Shown here piece after piece: positions 7,409-14,301 of a DNA stretch of 38,465 bases. Source of the stretch: Chitinophagaceae bacterium (GTDB lineage: Bacteria > Bacteroidota > Bacteroidia > Chitinophagales > Chitinophagaceae); NCBI GenBank assembly GCA_019247775.1, contig JAFBAN010000182.1, positions 1-38,465 of the forward strand, written 5' to 3'. A program made the position numbers and the translations under genes. Positions within the stretch are counted from its first letter, which is position 1. Each line of letters starts with the position of its first letter. The notes under the pieces were generated by a model, which was not told the DNA's origin, searched no databases, and saw nothing but the letters and a program-made list of their open reading frames with translations.

Positions 7409-7430
7409 AAATAGGGTGTAAATACGCTTG
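7409..7430 (+). promoter_or_regulatory. 22-bp shared element, copy A (upstream of 7TM-1)
   Basis: AAATAGGGTGTAAATACG followed by CTTG. The same 22 bp recur upstream of 7TM-2 and, with one change, upstream of the distant paralogue 7TM-5. It ends in the TTG that serves as the -33 box, so it sits where an activator would contact RNA polymerase. Confidence 0.7.
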
Positions 7431-7458
7431 TTGCCATTGAAGCGGCTTGGTACTTTTC
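7428..7458 (+). promoter_or_regulatory. promoter of 7TM-1 (-33/-7 boxes)
   Basis: TTG (7428-7430), 20 bp, then TACTTTTC (7451-7458), one base off the TAnnTTTG consensus. The spacing is identical to that of the tRNA promoter at 3467. The start codon follows 18 bp later. Confidence 0.6.
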
Positions 7459-7476
7459 GGAAATATTTTAGTTCAA

Positions 7477-8181
7477 ATGGAAGCTGTCAGGTTTATAGTC
7501 GTCAATATTGATTCATTCTTCGAGTTCATGAGTGCGGTCGTTGCTTTATTTGCATTGCCCTATTTGAAAGGCTCTTACATGCGATGGTTTCCAGCTTTTC
7601 TGACTTTTATATTTATTTCAGAAGTTTTAGCAAAGACATTTGTCCACCAAGTCGGATTTCAGGCCACATATACAAACTACATAGTGCAAACTGCATTTTA
7701 TGGAAATCTTTTTTACGTTCTGACAACTTCCAAAAGAACGCGAACTGCGATATCAGCGATTTCTATCGGCCTTGTGGTTGCCTACTTATACTGCTATTTT
7801 TTTGTCGATGTAACCCGCAAGGATATGTACGGCTTTGCAAAAGTGACGATGGCATTTGATTTCTTTCTCATTTTGCTAGGCATGATCTATTTATATCATC
7901 AGGTGGCTGATGAATATAATGTTCCATTTTTAAGCAACCCAGCCGTGTGGATATCATTGGGCGTGATTCTTTTCTTTTCAGGATACAATATGATCCTGGC
8001 ACTCTATGACTATATTATTCAAAAGGACCTCCAGTTATTTGGTCGGAGGCTATATAACTTGATCCCAAGACTTTTATGCATTGTCTTATACTCCTGTTTC
8101 TCAATCGCGATTATATTGTTCCGAAGGAACGCAAAGATAGAATACTTAGGAGCGGTTAATAAATATAAACACACAATCTGA
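7477..8181 (+). CDS. seven-helix membrane protein 7TM-1, unknown family
   Basis: I do not recognise a named family. The 234-residue protein has about seven hydrophobic helices (near residues 12-30, 36-52, 64-83, 90-110, 122-143, 155-178 and 193-215) and almost no soluble domain. Conserved marks shared with four paralogues are an acidic residue in helix 1 (FEF), SYMRWFP before helix 2, a Glu in helix 2 (ISEVLA), FYGNLFY in helix 3, PAVWISLGVILFFSG in helix 6 and LYNLIPRLLCIVLY in helix 7, ending in a basic tail. I chose the ATG at 7477 because the neighbouring paralogue starts with the same MEAVR; the longer frame from a TTG at 7447 runs through the promoter. It is first in a run of three such genes followed by a kinase and a regulator, which suggests a sensory role (inference). 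Confidence 0.85.
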   Translation: MEAVRFIVVNIDSFFEFMSAVVALFALPYLKGSYMRWFPAFLTFIFISEVLAKTFVHQVGFQATYTNYIVQTAFYGNLFYVLTTSKRTRTAISAISIGLVVAYLYCYFFVDVTRKDMYGFAKVTMAFDFFLILLGMIYLYHQVADEYNVPFLSNPAVWISLGVILFFSGYNMILALYDYIIQKDLQLFGRRLYNLIPRLLCIVLYSCFSIAIILFRRNAKIEYLGAVNKYKHTI

Positions 8182-8535
8182 ATTCAAACATTCAAATCGG
8201 ATCATGCTGAATATCATTTTGGATAATCTGAATAGATATGCGGCGCGATGCGACTGGAGTACCTTGCCTGTTAATCTAGGTTATTCGCTTTTATAACCCT
8301 GTGTTCGAATTTCGCTTGGCATGTACTCATCAATCCGAGCACGGTTCCAAAACATAGCACCTAATCACCGATGATGCCATAGAATGGTTTATCTGAATTA
8401 GAGGGTATTTGGCATAGGCAAATCTGGTTTCGGGAGAACCTAAACCCGATTTAGCTCCAGACAAACCATAAAGTATTGATTTTCAAATATAACTACGATG
8501 CCCAGTATAAACTAAGTTAAGTAAAGCCTTCAATA

Positions 8536-8557
8536 AAATAGGGTGTAAATACGCTTG
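8536..8557 (+). promoter_or_regulatory. 22-bp shared element, copy B (upstream of 7TM-2)
   Basis: Identical over 22 bp to copy A at 7409-7430 (core GGGTGTAAATACG). The start codon at 8603 is 45 bp downstream of its end. Confidence 0.7.
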
Positions 8558-8585
8558 TGGGCGTTGAAGCGGCTTGGTACTTTTC
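8555..8585 (+). promoter_or_regulatory. promoter of 7TM-2 (-33/-7 boxes)
   Basis: TTG (8555-8557), 20 bp, then TACTTTTC (8578-8585), as in copy A. Confidence 0.6.
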
Positions 8586-8602
8586 GGTAATATTTAGTTC
8601 AA

Positions 8603-9289
8603 ATGGAAGCTGTCAGGTTAATCATTGTCAATATTGATGCATTGTTCGAATTTATTAGCGTAGTAGCGGCATTGCGGGCGCTTCCATATACAAAAAGCTC
8701 TTATCTAAGATGGTTTCCAGCATTTCTTGTTTTTATTTTTTTATCGGAAACCTTGGGGAAATTTATACCGATAGGGTTTCACGCTTCGTATTTGAACTTT
8801 ATAGTACAGTCGGCATTTTATGGCAACCTTTTTTATGCCCTCACTGCGTCAAAAAAAATGCGGATCTTCATAACAATTATATCTGTCAGTTTTATAATTA
8901 GCTATCTATACTGCTATTTTTTTGTTGATCTGACCCGACAATACATGTATGGATTTGCAAAAGTCACTATGGCATTCGATTTTTTTCTCATTTTCTTCGG
9001 GATGCTTTATTTATACCAACAGGTGATCGACGAAAATAACGTCCCGTTTTTGACAAGCCCTGCTGTATGGATATCACTAGGTGTTGTTATATTCTTTTCG
9101 GGCTTTAGCATGGCCCTTGCACTTTATCGCTACATCATTCACATGGATCTGCGACTATTTGGCTGGAGATTATATAATTTGATCCCAAGGCTTTTATGTA
9201 TCGTTCTATACTCATGCTTTTCCGTAGCCCTTATATTGTTCCGGCGAAACGCGAAGAAAGAATATTTGGAAACACTCAAATTAACATAA
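8603..9289 (+). CDS. seven-helix membrane protein 7TM-2
   Basis: The 228-residue paralogue is closely related to 7TM-1 along its whole length (MEAVRLIIVNIDALFEF, ISVVAALRALPY, FYGNLFYALTASKK, MYGFAKVTMAFDFFLI, PAVWISLGVVIFFSG, LYNLIPRLLCIVLYSCFSV). It has the same seven hydrophobic segments and a basic C-terminal tail. It differs mainly in the loop after helix 2 (GKFIPIGFHASYLNF) and at the C-terminus. It has its own copy of the shared element and promoter, so it can be made independently of 7TM-1, and it ends 39 bp before 7TM-3. Function unknown; see the kinase and regulator downstream. Confidence 0.85.
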   Translation: MEAVRLIIVNIDALFEFISVVAALRALPYTKSSYLRWFPAFLVFIFLSETLGKFIPIGFHASYLNFIVQSAFYGNLFYALTASKKMRIFITIISVSFIISYLYCYFFVDLTRQYMYGFAKVTMAFDFFLIFFGMLYLYQQVIDENNVPFLTSPAVWISLGVVIFFSGFSMALALYRYIIHMDLRLFGWRLYNLIPRLLCIVLYSCFSVALILFRRNAKKEYLETLKLT

Positions 9290-9328
9290 CACAACCCAAA
9301 TCCAAAACCCTATTTACAAAAAATATTT

Positions 9329-10051
9329 ATGAAATGGTTCATTCCATTCTTGTGCGTAGTTTTTGTTTTAGGCAATCAAATCAACATGTCGCAGTTTATC
9401 ATCCATAATCTTCACAGTTTATCCGAGATAGCCGCGTTACTGGCATCAGTGTATTATTACCGTACGCTTAAAGGGTCATTCATGCGTTGGTTTTGCCCAT
9501 TTCTTTTTTTGATCAGCGCCTTGGAGATATTCCCACTGCTATCTACTAAAGCCGCCTTCTTTACCAATTATGCAACCGCCATACTCCAGGCGTTTTTTTA
9601 CTGCTACCTGTTTTGCCAACTGAGCGGCCGCAAACGCAGTAACTTCATTTTCTCATGCCTGACCGCTGTAATTATTTCAGTGTTTTTTGCGGCGCTCTTT
9701 CTTGAGAAGGACAGAAATCACCTGTTCTATCTTAGCAAAATATTTGTTGCTCTAGGCGCGCTGATGACCGCTATGTACCTGTACTATTTGTACAAGAAAA
9801 TTGACGAAGATCATTTTTATTTAACAAGCTATGGTTTTTGGATCGCATTCGGCGTTATAATATTCTTTTCCGGGATCAGCTTTATTTTTTCTTTGTATAC
9901 AATCACCGTTACAAACCAACTTAATTTTCTGGGGGAACGGTTGTACAGAATCGTCCCCCGCATCCTATGCGTTATTCTGTACTCCAGCATTATTGTCTCT
10001 TTTGTACTTTACAAGCGATCAATCGAGCACCAGACCCTACAACCTGCCTAG
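9329..10051 (+). CDS. seven-helix membrane protein 7TM-3
   Basis: The protein has 240 residues and is a more distant paralogue. It keeps the family marks: SFMRWFCPF before helix 2, a Glu in helix 2 (ALEIFPLL), YGFWIAFGVIIFFSG in helix 6 and LYRIVPRILCVILYSS in helix 7. The ATG at 9329 adds MKWFIPFLCVVFVLG, a hydrophobic extension not found in the other members. An internal ATG at 9386 (MSQFIIHNLHSLSEIAALL) lines up with the start of the paralogues, so the start is uncertain. It has no shared element of its own and follows 7TM-2 after 39 bp, so it is probably co-transcribed. The kinase gene begins three bases after its stop codon, the closest coupling in this operon and the best hint of a functional link. 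Confidence 0.82.
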   Translation: MKWFIPFLCVVFVLGNQINMSQFIIHNLHSLSEIAALLASVYYYRTLKGSFMRWFCPFLFLISALEIFPLLSTKAAFFTNYATAILQAFFYCYLFCQLSGRKRSNFIFSCLTAVIISVFFAALFLEKDRNHLFYLSKIFVALGALMTAMYLYYLYKKIDEDHFYLTSYGFWIAFGVIIFFSGISFIFSLYTITVTNQLNFLGERLYRIVPRILCVILYSSIIVSFVLYKRSIEHQTLQPA

Positions 10052-10054
10052 CCT

Positions 10055-10858
10055 ATGGAATCCGACAAACAAAGTATTATTCTTGCCATTTTAACCGGAA
10101 GCGCCTTCATCCTGCTTTTCGGCTTCTTTGTCTTTCTTGTTCTGCTCAGTTTTGTAAGACGCAAAAGAAAGCTGTTACATGATCAACAGATCCGTGAAGC
10201 GCAATTTCAGCAGGAACTTTTGCAGGCCCAACTCGAGATGCAGGAGCACACTTTCAAGACTATCAGCCAGGAAATACATGATAATGTGGGGCAGATATTG
10301 AGCCTGGCGAAAGTAAACCTGAATATCGTAACGATGGATGAGAGTGCTCCGGAACGCGTTCACGATATCAAAACGCAGGTTTCGAGCGCTATTACAGAAC
10401 TCCGGAACCTTAGTATGGGATATTACGCAGACCGTATCGCTGAAAAAGGGCTGATCGCAGCCATTCAATACCAGCTCCAGCAGCTCGATAAAACCGGGTT
10501 ATTTACTACCTCTTTTGAGTCCTCCGTGGACCAGATCCGTATCGATAAAAATAAAACCATATTTTTATACAGGATGGTACAGGAAGCCCTGAATAATGTA
10601 GTAAAACATTCGGGCGGCGATCATGTGGCGGTAAAAGTGTATGAGGAGAAGGGAGAAGTCCATATTGTGCTACACGATAACGGAAAAGGCTTCAGTACCA
10701 ACGGTGCCGATTTCAGACCTGGCATCGGCTTGAGCAGCATGCAACAAAGAGCTGCAATGATCGATGCACGGATAGATGTAAGCAGTGAAAAAAACGGGGG
10801 CACCACCGTACATTTGGTTTGCAAGCCCTCAGTATATGATAAAGATCGCTCTGGTTGA
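10055..10858 (+). CDS. HPK7-type sensor histidine kinase with one membrane helix
   Basis: The 267-residue kinase has one N-terminal membrane helix at about residues 8-33, a basic stop-transfer segment (RRKRK), a coiled-coil linker (QIREAQFQQELLQAQLEMQE), a HisKA_3 domain with phospho-acceptor H75 in EIHDNVGQ, and a HATPase_c domain with N-box EALNNVVKHS, G1 box DNGKGF and G2 box GIGLSSMQQRA. There is no periplasmic sensor domain; the part outside the membrane is only a few residues. It must therefore sense through the helix, the linker or another protein. The three membrane proteins encoded just upstream are the obvious candidates (inference). The gene overlaps the regulator by 23 bp, a sign of translational coupling. 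Confidence 0.93.
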   Translation: MESDKQSIILAILTGSAFILLFGFFVFLVLLSFVRRKRKLLHDQQIREAQFQQELLQAQLEMQEHTFKTISQEIHDNVGQILSLAKVNLNIVTMDESAPERVHDIKTQVSSAITELRNLSMGYYADRIAEKGLIAAIQYQLQQLDKTGLFTTSFESSVDQIRIDKNKTIFLYRMVQEALNNVVKHSGGDHVAVKVYEEKGEVHIVLHDNGKGFSTNGADFRPGIGLSSMQQRAAMIDARIDVSSEKNGGTTVHLVCKPSVYDKDRSG

Positions 10859-11471
10859 CGACCACATAGTTTTGCGCAAAAGCCTTTCGGTGCTGATACA
10901 GATGCACAGCGGGTATGAGATCGTTTTGCAGGCGGAAAACGGAAAGGATTTTATCGATCAGCTTCAACATTCCAAAATTTTACCGGATATCGTTTTATTG
11001 GACATTACCATGCCCGTAATGAGCGGCGTGGAAACCGCGGCCTGGCTCAAGGCAAATCACCCCGATATCCGCATTCTTACGCTGAGTATGATCCGCAGCG
11101 ACCAGATCATCATCCGCATGCTAAAGAACGGTGCCCGGGGATATGTACTAAAAGATTGCGAACCCGGCGAGCTTTACGAAGCACTTCACCAGATCCACAC
11201 AAATGGATATTACTACAATGAGCTGGTAACACCCAAGCTGCGTAACCGGGAGCAGAATAATGGCCTGGCGGAAATTGCTCTCTCCGACCAGGAAGTCTGC
11301 TTCCTCCGATGGGTATGCACCGAAAAAACCTATAAGGAAATCGCTGCCGAGATGAAGGTCAGTCACCGGACCGTTGATGGATACCGCGACTCCTTGTTCC
11401 GTAAACTGCAGGTGTCATCCAGGGTCGGCATTGCCATGTACGCCATCAAAAGCCATTTAGTCCAGATCTAA
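10836..11471 (+). CDS. NarL/FixJ-type response regulator
   Basis: The 211-residue regulator starts MIKIALVDDHIVLRKSLSVL; I chose the ATG at 10836 because it directly precedes the first receiver strand, whereas the longer frame from 10785 adds 17 residues unlike any receiver. D8/D9 form the acidic pocket, D56 (IVLLDITMP) is the phospho-acceptor, and the Lys of GYVLKDCEPGE completes the site. The LuxR-type helix-turn-helix is at about 145-206 (ALSDQEVCFLRWV, KEIAAEMKVSHRTVDGYRDSLF). It is the cognate partner of the kinase it overlaps. The 22-bp shared element and the palindrome directly after this gene are candidate binding sites (inference). Confidence 0.93.
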   Translation: MIKIALVDDHIVLRKSLSVLIQMHSGYEIVLQAENGKDFIDQLQHSKILPDIVLLDITMPVMSGVETAAWLKANHPDIRILTLSMIRSDQIIIRMLKNGARGYVLKDCEPGELYEALHQIHTNGYYYNELVTPKLRNREQNNGLAEIALSDQEVCFLRWVCTEKTYKEIAAEMKVSHRTVDGYRDSLFRKLQVSSRVGIAMYAIKSHLVQI

Positions 11472-11482
11472 CCCAGGGATAA

Positions 11483-11502
11483 ATACGGGAAATTTCCCGT
11501 AT
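11483..11502. promoter_or_regulatory. perfect 20-bp palindrome after the response regulator
   Basis: ATACGGGAAATTTCCCGTAT equals its own reverse complement and starts 12 bp after the regulator stop codon. Its left part, with the bases before it (GGGATAAATACGG), resembles the shared element (GGGTGTAAATACGG upstream of 7TM-5) apart from one gap. No T-run follows, so it is not an ordinary terminator. Confidence 0.6.
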
Positions 11503-11678
11503 GCCGGCTAAATCGCAGTTTCTACTTTTATCCTGTTAAAGAGAATAAGCGCCACAAACGCTTGGCAGGGATAGCGGTCATGACCGGGGGGAAATGCCAC
11601 TGCTATTCCTGCCTCTTTACATTGGCAGTTTCGCAGTTATACGGTTCAGCAATCGCCGTACAATTGAACTTTTGGGGA

Positions 11679-11699
11679 GGAGAGGTAGTCTACCTCTCC
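11679..11699. terminator. bidirectional terminator between regulator and FAD oxidoreductase
   Basis: GGAGAGGTAG and CTACCTCTCC form a perfect 10-bp inverted repeat, followed by TTTT on the plus strand and preceded by AACTTTTGGGG (short A/T run for the minus strand). It includes the stop codon of the minus-strand oxidoreductase and separates two convergent genes. Confidence 0.65.
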
Positions 11700-13279
11700 T
11701 TTTGTATGATGATCCCGGCCACCCGCTCACCATCCATCGCCGCACTCACAATGCCACCCGCATACCCGGCACCTTCACCGCAGGGATATAAATTGCCTAA
11801 TTGAGGATGTGTTAATTGCTGTTGATCCCGGGGGATGCGCACAGGTGATGAGGTCCGGCTTTCCGTAGCCAGCACCACCGCCTCATTGGTCAGGTAACCT
11901 TTCATTTTCTTGTCGAATGCCACAAATCCTTTTTGGAGCCGCTGCATAATAAACCCCGGAAGCGCCTCGCGCAGATCGGTCGACACAATACCAGGCAAAT
12001 AACTGCAACCAGGCAGGTTAGCTGAACGTTTGTTCCTGGTAAAATCAACCATCCGTTGTGCAGGTGCAGCGAGGGTTTCTCCCCCGGCACGGAATGCCGC
12101 CTGTTCAACCGCCTGCTGGAACCGCATCAATAATAACGGATGCTGCAGCCCCGGATTATCGCGCATATCCGATCGTTTGAGGAACTCAAAAGCATCTTTC
12201 TGCTCAACCTGTACCACCATGCCACTGTTGGCATACGGACTGTTTCGCTTACTCGGGCTCCAGCCATTCACCACCAGCTCACCCGGAGCAGTAGCTGCGG
12301 GCGCTATGATGCCACCGGGGCACATGCAGAAACTGAACACCCCTTTTTCATTCACCTGCTCTACCAGGCTATAAGATGCAGGCGGTAAATACCGATCGCG
12401 AAGATAATGGTGATACTGGATGGAATCGATCAGAGGCTGCGGATGTTCGACCCGTACACCCAATGCAAAGGGTTTGGATTCCACAGCCAGGCCTTGTCTG
12501 TGAAACAACTCAAACACATCGCGGGCAGAATGGCCGGTGGCGAGGATAAAAGCGTCGGCAGTGATCGTATCCCCATCGGCAGTCTGAATAGCGGTAACAT
12601 GGCCATTCTCGATCTTCAATCCAGTCAACTTTTTTTCAAAAAGGAAGAGGCCCCCGGCATCCAACACCTGTTGACGCATGGCTGTAATGATTACCGGAAG
12701 CTTATTTGTACCGATATGCGGATGTGCTTCGTACAAAATATTTTCATCAGCCCCGAACTGATGCAGCAGGTTCAGGATCCGGTTCAGATCTCCCCTTTTG
12801 CTGCTGCGCGTATAGAGCTTACCATCGCTATACGTTCCGGCGCCCCCCTCTCCGAAGCAATAATTGCTTTCGGGATGAACAATGCCTTGCCTGTTGAGCG
12901 TTGCCAGATCGCGACGGCGCGCGCGAACATCTTTGCCACGCTCTATCACAACAGGCCGTATGCCTGCCTCCAATAGTTTCAACGCGGCAAATAACCCGGC
13001 CGGGCCCGCTCCGATAATAACAACTGTTCGTGTAGCGGTGCTGGTGTCCCGGAACTGTACCGGATGCAGCGGCCTTTTGATAAAAGGCTCATCAACGAAT
13101 GTTCTGATCTGAAGATTGATCCAAACCTGTCGGCCCCGAGCGTCGATTGACTGTTTAAGGGGATAAAAGCCCGAGATGGCTGACTCATCGGCGCCAAGTG
13201 ACTGTGCCAGATATTGTCTGACAGCGCTTGTATCCGCCACTTCGGCTGGCTTTAATTTAAGTGTGATATCTTTTTGCAT
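11690..13279 (-). CDS. FAD/NAD(P)-dependent oxidoreductase (COG2509-type)
   Basis: The 529-residue protein has a FAD-binding Rossmann motif GAGPAGLFAALKLLEAG at residues 90-106 and, in the middle, the family segment YCFGEGGAGTYSDGKLYTR; the dinucleotide-binding ATG motif (FILATGHSARDVFELF) and the C-terminal GEGAGYAGGIVSAAMDGERV complete it. This is the set of motifs of the uncharacterised FAD-dependent dehydrogenase family found in many bacteria. The first ~85 residues form a separate small domain typical of that family. The substrate is unknown. No signal peptide; cytosolic. It follows the DUF3127 gene by 41 bp on the same strand and may be co-transcribed with it. Confidence 0.87.
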   Translation of the reverse strand: MQKDITLKLKPAEVADTSAVRQYLAQSLGADESAISGFYPLKQSIDARGRQVWINLQIRTFVDEPFIKRPLHPVQFRDTSTATRTVVIIGAGPAGLFAALKLLEAGIRPVVIERGKDVRARRRDLATLNRQGIVHPESNYCFGEGGAGTYSDGKLYTRSSKRGDLNRILNLLHQFGADENILYEAHPHIGTNKLPVIITAMRQQVLDAGGLFLFEKKLTGLKIENGHVTAIQTADGDTITADAFILATGHSARDVFELFHRQGLAVESKPFALGVRVEHPQPLIDSIQYHHYLRDRYLPPASYSLVEQVNEKGVFSFCMCPGGIIAPAATAPGELVVNGWSPSKRNSPYANSGMVVQVEQKDAFEFLKRSDMRDNPGLQHPLLLMRFQQAVEQAAFRAGGETLAAPAQRMVDFTRNKRSANLPGCSYLPGIVSTDLREALPGFIMQRLQKGFVAFDKKMKGYLTNEAVVLATESRTSSPVRIPRDQQQLTHPQLGNLYPCGEGAGYAGGIVSAAMDGERVAGIIIQKER

Positions 13280-13320
13280 GAGGTTAGGTTTTTATCCTAA
13301 AAATGCATTTGTGACCGATG

Positions 13321-13695
13321 CTAGAACGGCAGGTCATCCACGATATCCGCGGGCGGCGGCATATCGTTATAGTTAACAGAATCGTTACCACCAGTTTGTC
13401 CGAGTTTCACTGTCTCCATGCGCCAGGCATCAAGGTTAGTGATATAATTCTCACGCCCGTCCTTTACCCACTTGGTCCCTTTGATGTTGAATTGCACTTT
13501 TACATCATCTCCGATATTGAACCGATCGGGCATTGCAGTCTTGTCCTGCACACATTGAAACTTTACATAATTGGTAATCACTCTGCCTCCAATATCTTCT
13601 GATTTTTCAATCACGAATTCTCTTGTCTTAAAGGTTTCTGTGCGCTGAACGATGTCAAAAACGGTCACAAGTTTACCTGTTATTTCATACGACAT
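13321..13695 (-). CDS. DUF3127 domain protein (OB-fold, putative ssDNA binding)
   Basis: The 124-residue protein begins MSYEITGKLVTVFDIVQRTE and has the DUF3127 pattern: short beta strands (FKTREFVIEK, NYVKFQCVQ, VKVQFNIKGTKW), a Gly- and Asn-rich linker and an acidic tail ending DDLPF. The acidic tail with a terminal Phe is similar in style to that of single-stranded DNA binding proteins, where the tail recruits partners; this analogy is inference. Known mainly from Bacteroidota. It has its own -7 box and is followed by the FAD oxidoreductase gene. Confidence 0.85.
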   Translation of the reverse strand: MSYEITGKLVTVFDIVQRTETFKTREFVIEKSEDIGGRVITNYVKFQCVQDKTAMPDRFNIGDDVKVQFNIKGTKWVKDGRENYITNLDAWRMETVKLGQTGGNDSVNYNDMPPPADIVDDLPF

Positions 13696-13715
13696 ATACG
13701 ATGTTTTAAGGAGCT

Positions 13716-13723
13716 CAAAAGTA
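13716..13723 (-). promoter_or_regulatory. putative -7 box of the DUF3127 gene
   Basis: Read on the minus strand, TACTTTTG matches TAnnTTTG exactly and ends 20 bp before the ATG. A TTA, not TTG, lies 19 bp upstream as a weak -33 box. Confidence 0.5.
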
Positions 13724-13805
13724 ATATTAAAATCCGGCTGCCTAAGGAAAAAAACAGGTTGTCATCAATTAATAGTACTACCTTTCAGAACAACCAAAGC
13801 AGACC

Positions 13806-13958
13806 ATGGCAATTATCATTTTCGTTGTCTTTTCTGTTGTCTTCCTGATGCACTGCGCCTGGTTTTTCGTACAGTTTGTTTTGGTGTTCCGATGTTACTT
13901 TCAGAGGAGAAGGTGGTATGGCTATGCAATGCCTGCTGGTGTGTTGCCTGCGTTTTGA
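13806..13958 (+). CDS. possible small membrane protein, 50 aa
   Basis: A frame of 50 codons encodes one strongly hydrophobic helix (MAIIIFVVFSVVFLMHCAWF) followed by a basic stretch (QRRRW), the layout of many small bacterial membrane proteins. There is no clear ribosome binding site or promoter and overlapping frames exist, so this is only a candidate. Confidence 0.2.
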   Translation: MAIIIFVVFSVVFLMHCAWFFVQFVLVFRCYFQRRRWYGYAMPAGVLPAF

Positions 13959-14301
13959 TGCGGTACTGTTGTCGGCAAGAGCGTCCCAACTTTGGCTTCG
14001 GAAGCAGCGAATGATTGTCGACCGGGATGATAGAGAAACTGAAGCCGGCGGTCTCGGAAAAAAGAAGTAAAGACCCAGTGTTGAAAGGATTTTCAGGCCC
14101 AAAAATGTCAAAATTCCCTTAAAGCCCTATACTGTGGTTTCAAGGGAAAAAACAAGGGAATAAAAAATTTTTTTTTCAACATAAAGTTTACATATTCGCA
14201 ACCCTGATTTATTTTTTTCAACATTTCCCCAAATGGAGAAAATCAAATAACTTGAAGGGCAGGACCGAATATACATAACTCATTATATCTTCTTTTTTAG
14301 T

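Larger units (their letters stand above)
8182..8602 (+). other. intergenic region with duplicated leader and cbpA vestige
   Basis: No gene is seen in these 421 bp. From about 8360 onward the sequence is a diverged copy of 7221-7476: it begins with a remnant of the first codons of cbpA (GATGATGCCATAGAATGG against GATAAATGCCATAGAATGG) and ends in a near-identical promoter and start. The first ~180 bp (8182-8359) show nothing I can identify. Confidence 0.6.
7221..9289 (+). repeat. tandem duplication of the 7TM gene unit
   Basis: Unit A (7221-8181) and unit B (8360-9289) are aligned copies with an offset of about 1.13 kb: cbpA 5' end, leader, shared element, promoter and membrane-protein gene. 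The regulatory part (last ~75 bp before the ATG) and the coding part are better conserved than the middle of the leader, so selection seems to have kept the promoter. Confidence 0.75.
13696..14301. other. 606-bp intergenic region upstream of dnaA
   Basis: It separates the divergent DUF3127 and dnaA genes. I see no cluster of DnaA boxes (TTATCCACA-like), so I do not call an origin. It holds a short inverted repeat, TTCCCTT (14114-14120) and AAGGGAA (14142-14148), with CAAGGGAA repeated directly at 14153, and two T-rich runs each followed by CAACAT (14164-14178 and 14212-14225). The open frames here are short and mutually overlapping; only one small membrane-type frame deserves mention (13806-13958). 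Confidence 0.5.

Noticed and set aside
7401..8602. Repeated 7TM leaders considered as a CRISPR-like or phase-variation repeat
   Set aside because: Only two tandem copies with long, different middles; the pattern is that of a gene duplication, not of an array or invertible switch.
11690..13279. Glucose-inhibited division protein or Gid-like assignment for the FAD enzyme
   Set aside because: The central motif YCFGEGGAGTYSDGKLYTR and the separate N-terminal domain point to the COG2509-type dehydrogenase instead.
13785..14111. Minus-strand frame of 108 codons upstream of dnaA
   Set aside because: Ser- and Arg-rich composition, overlapped by frames in both directions, no family resemblance; treated as non-coding.
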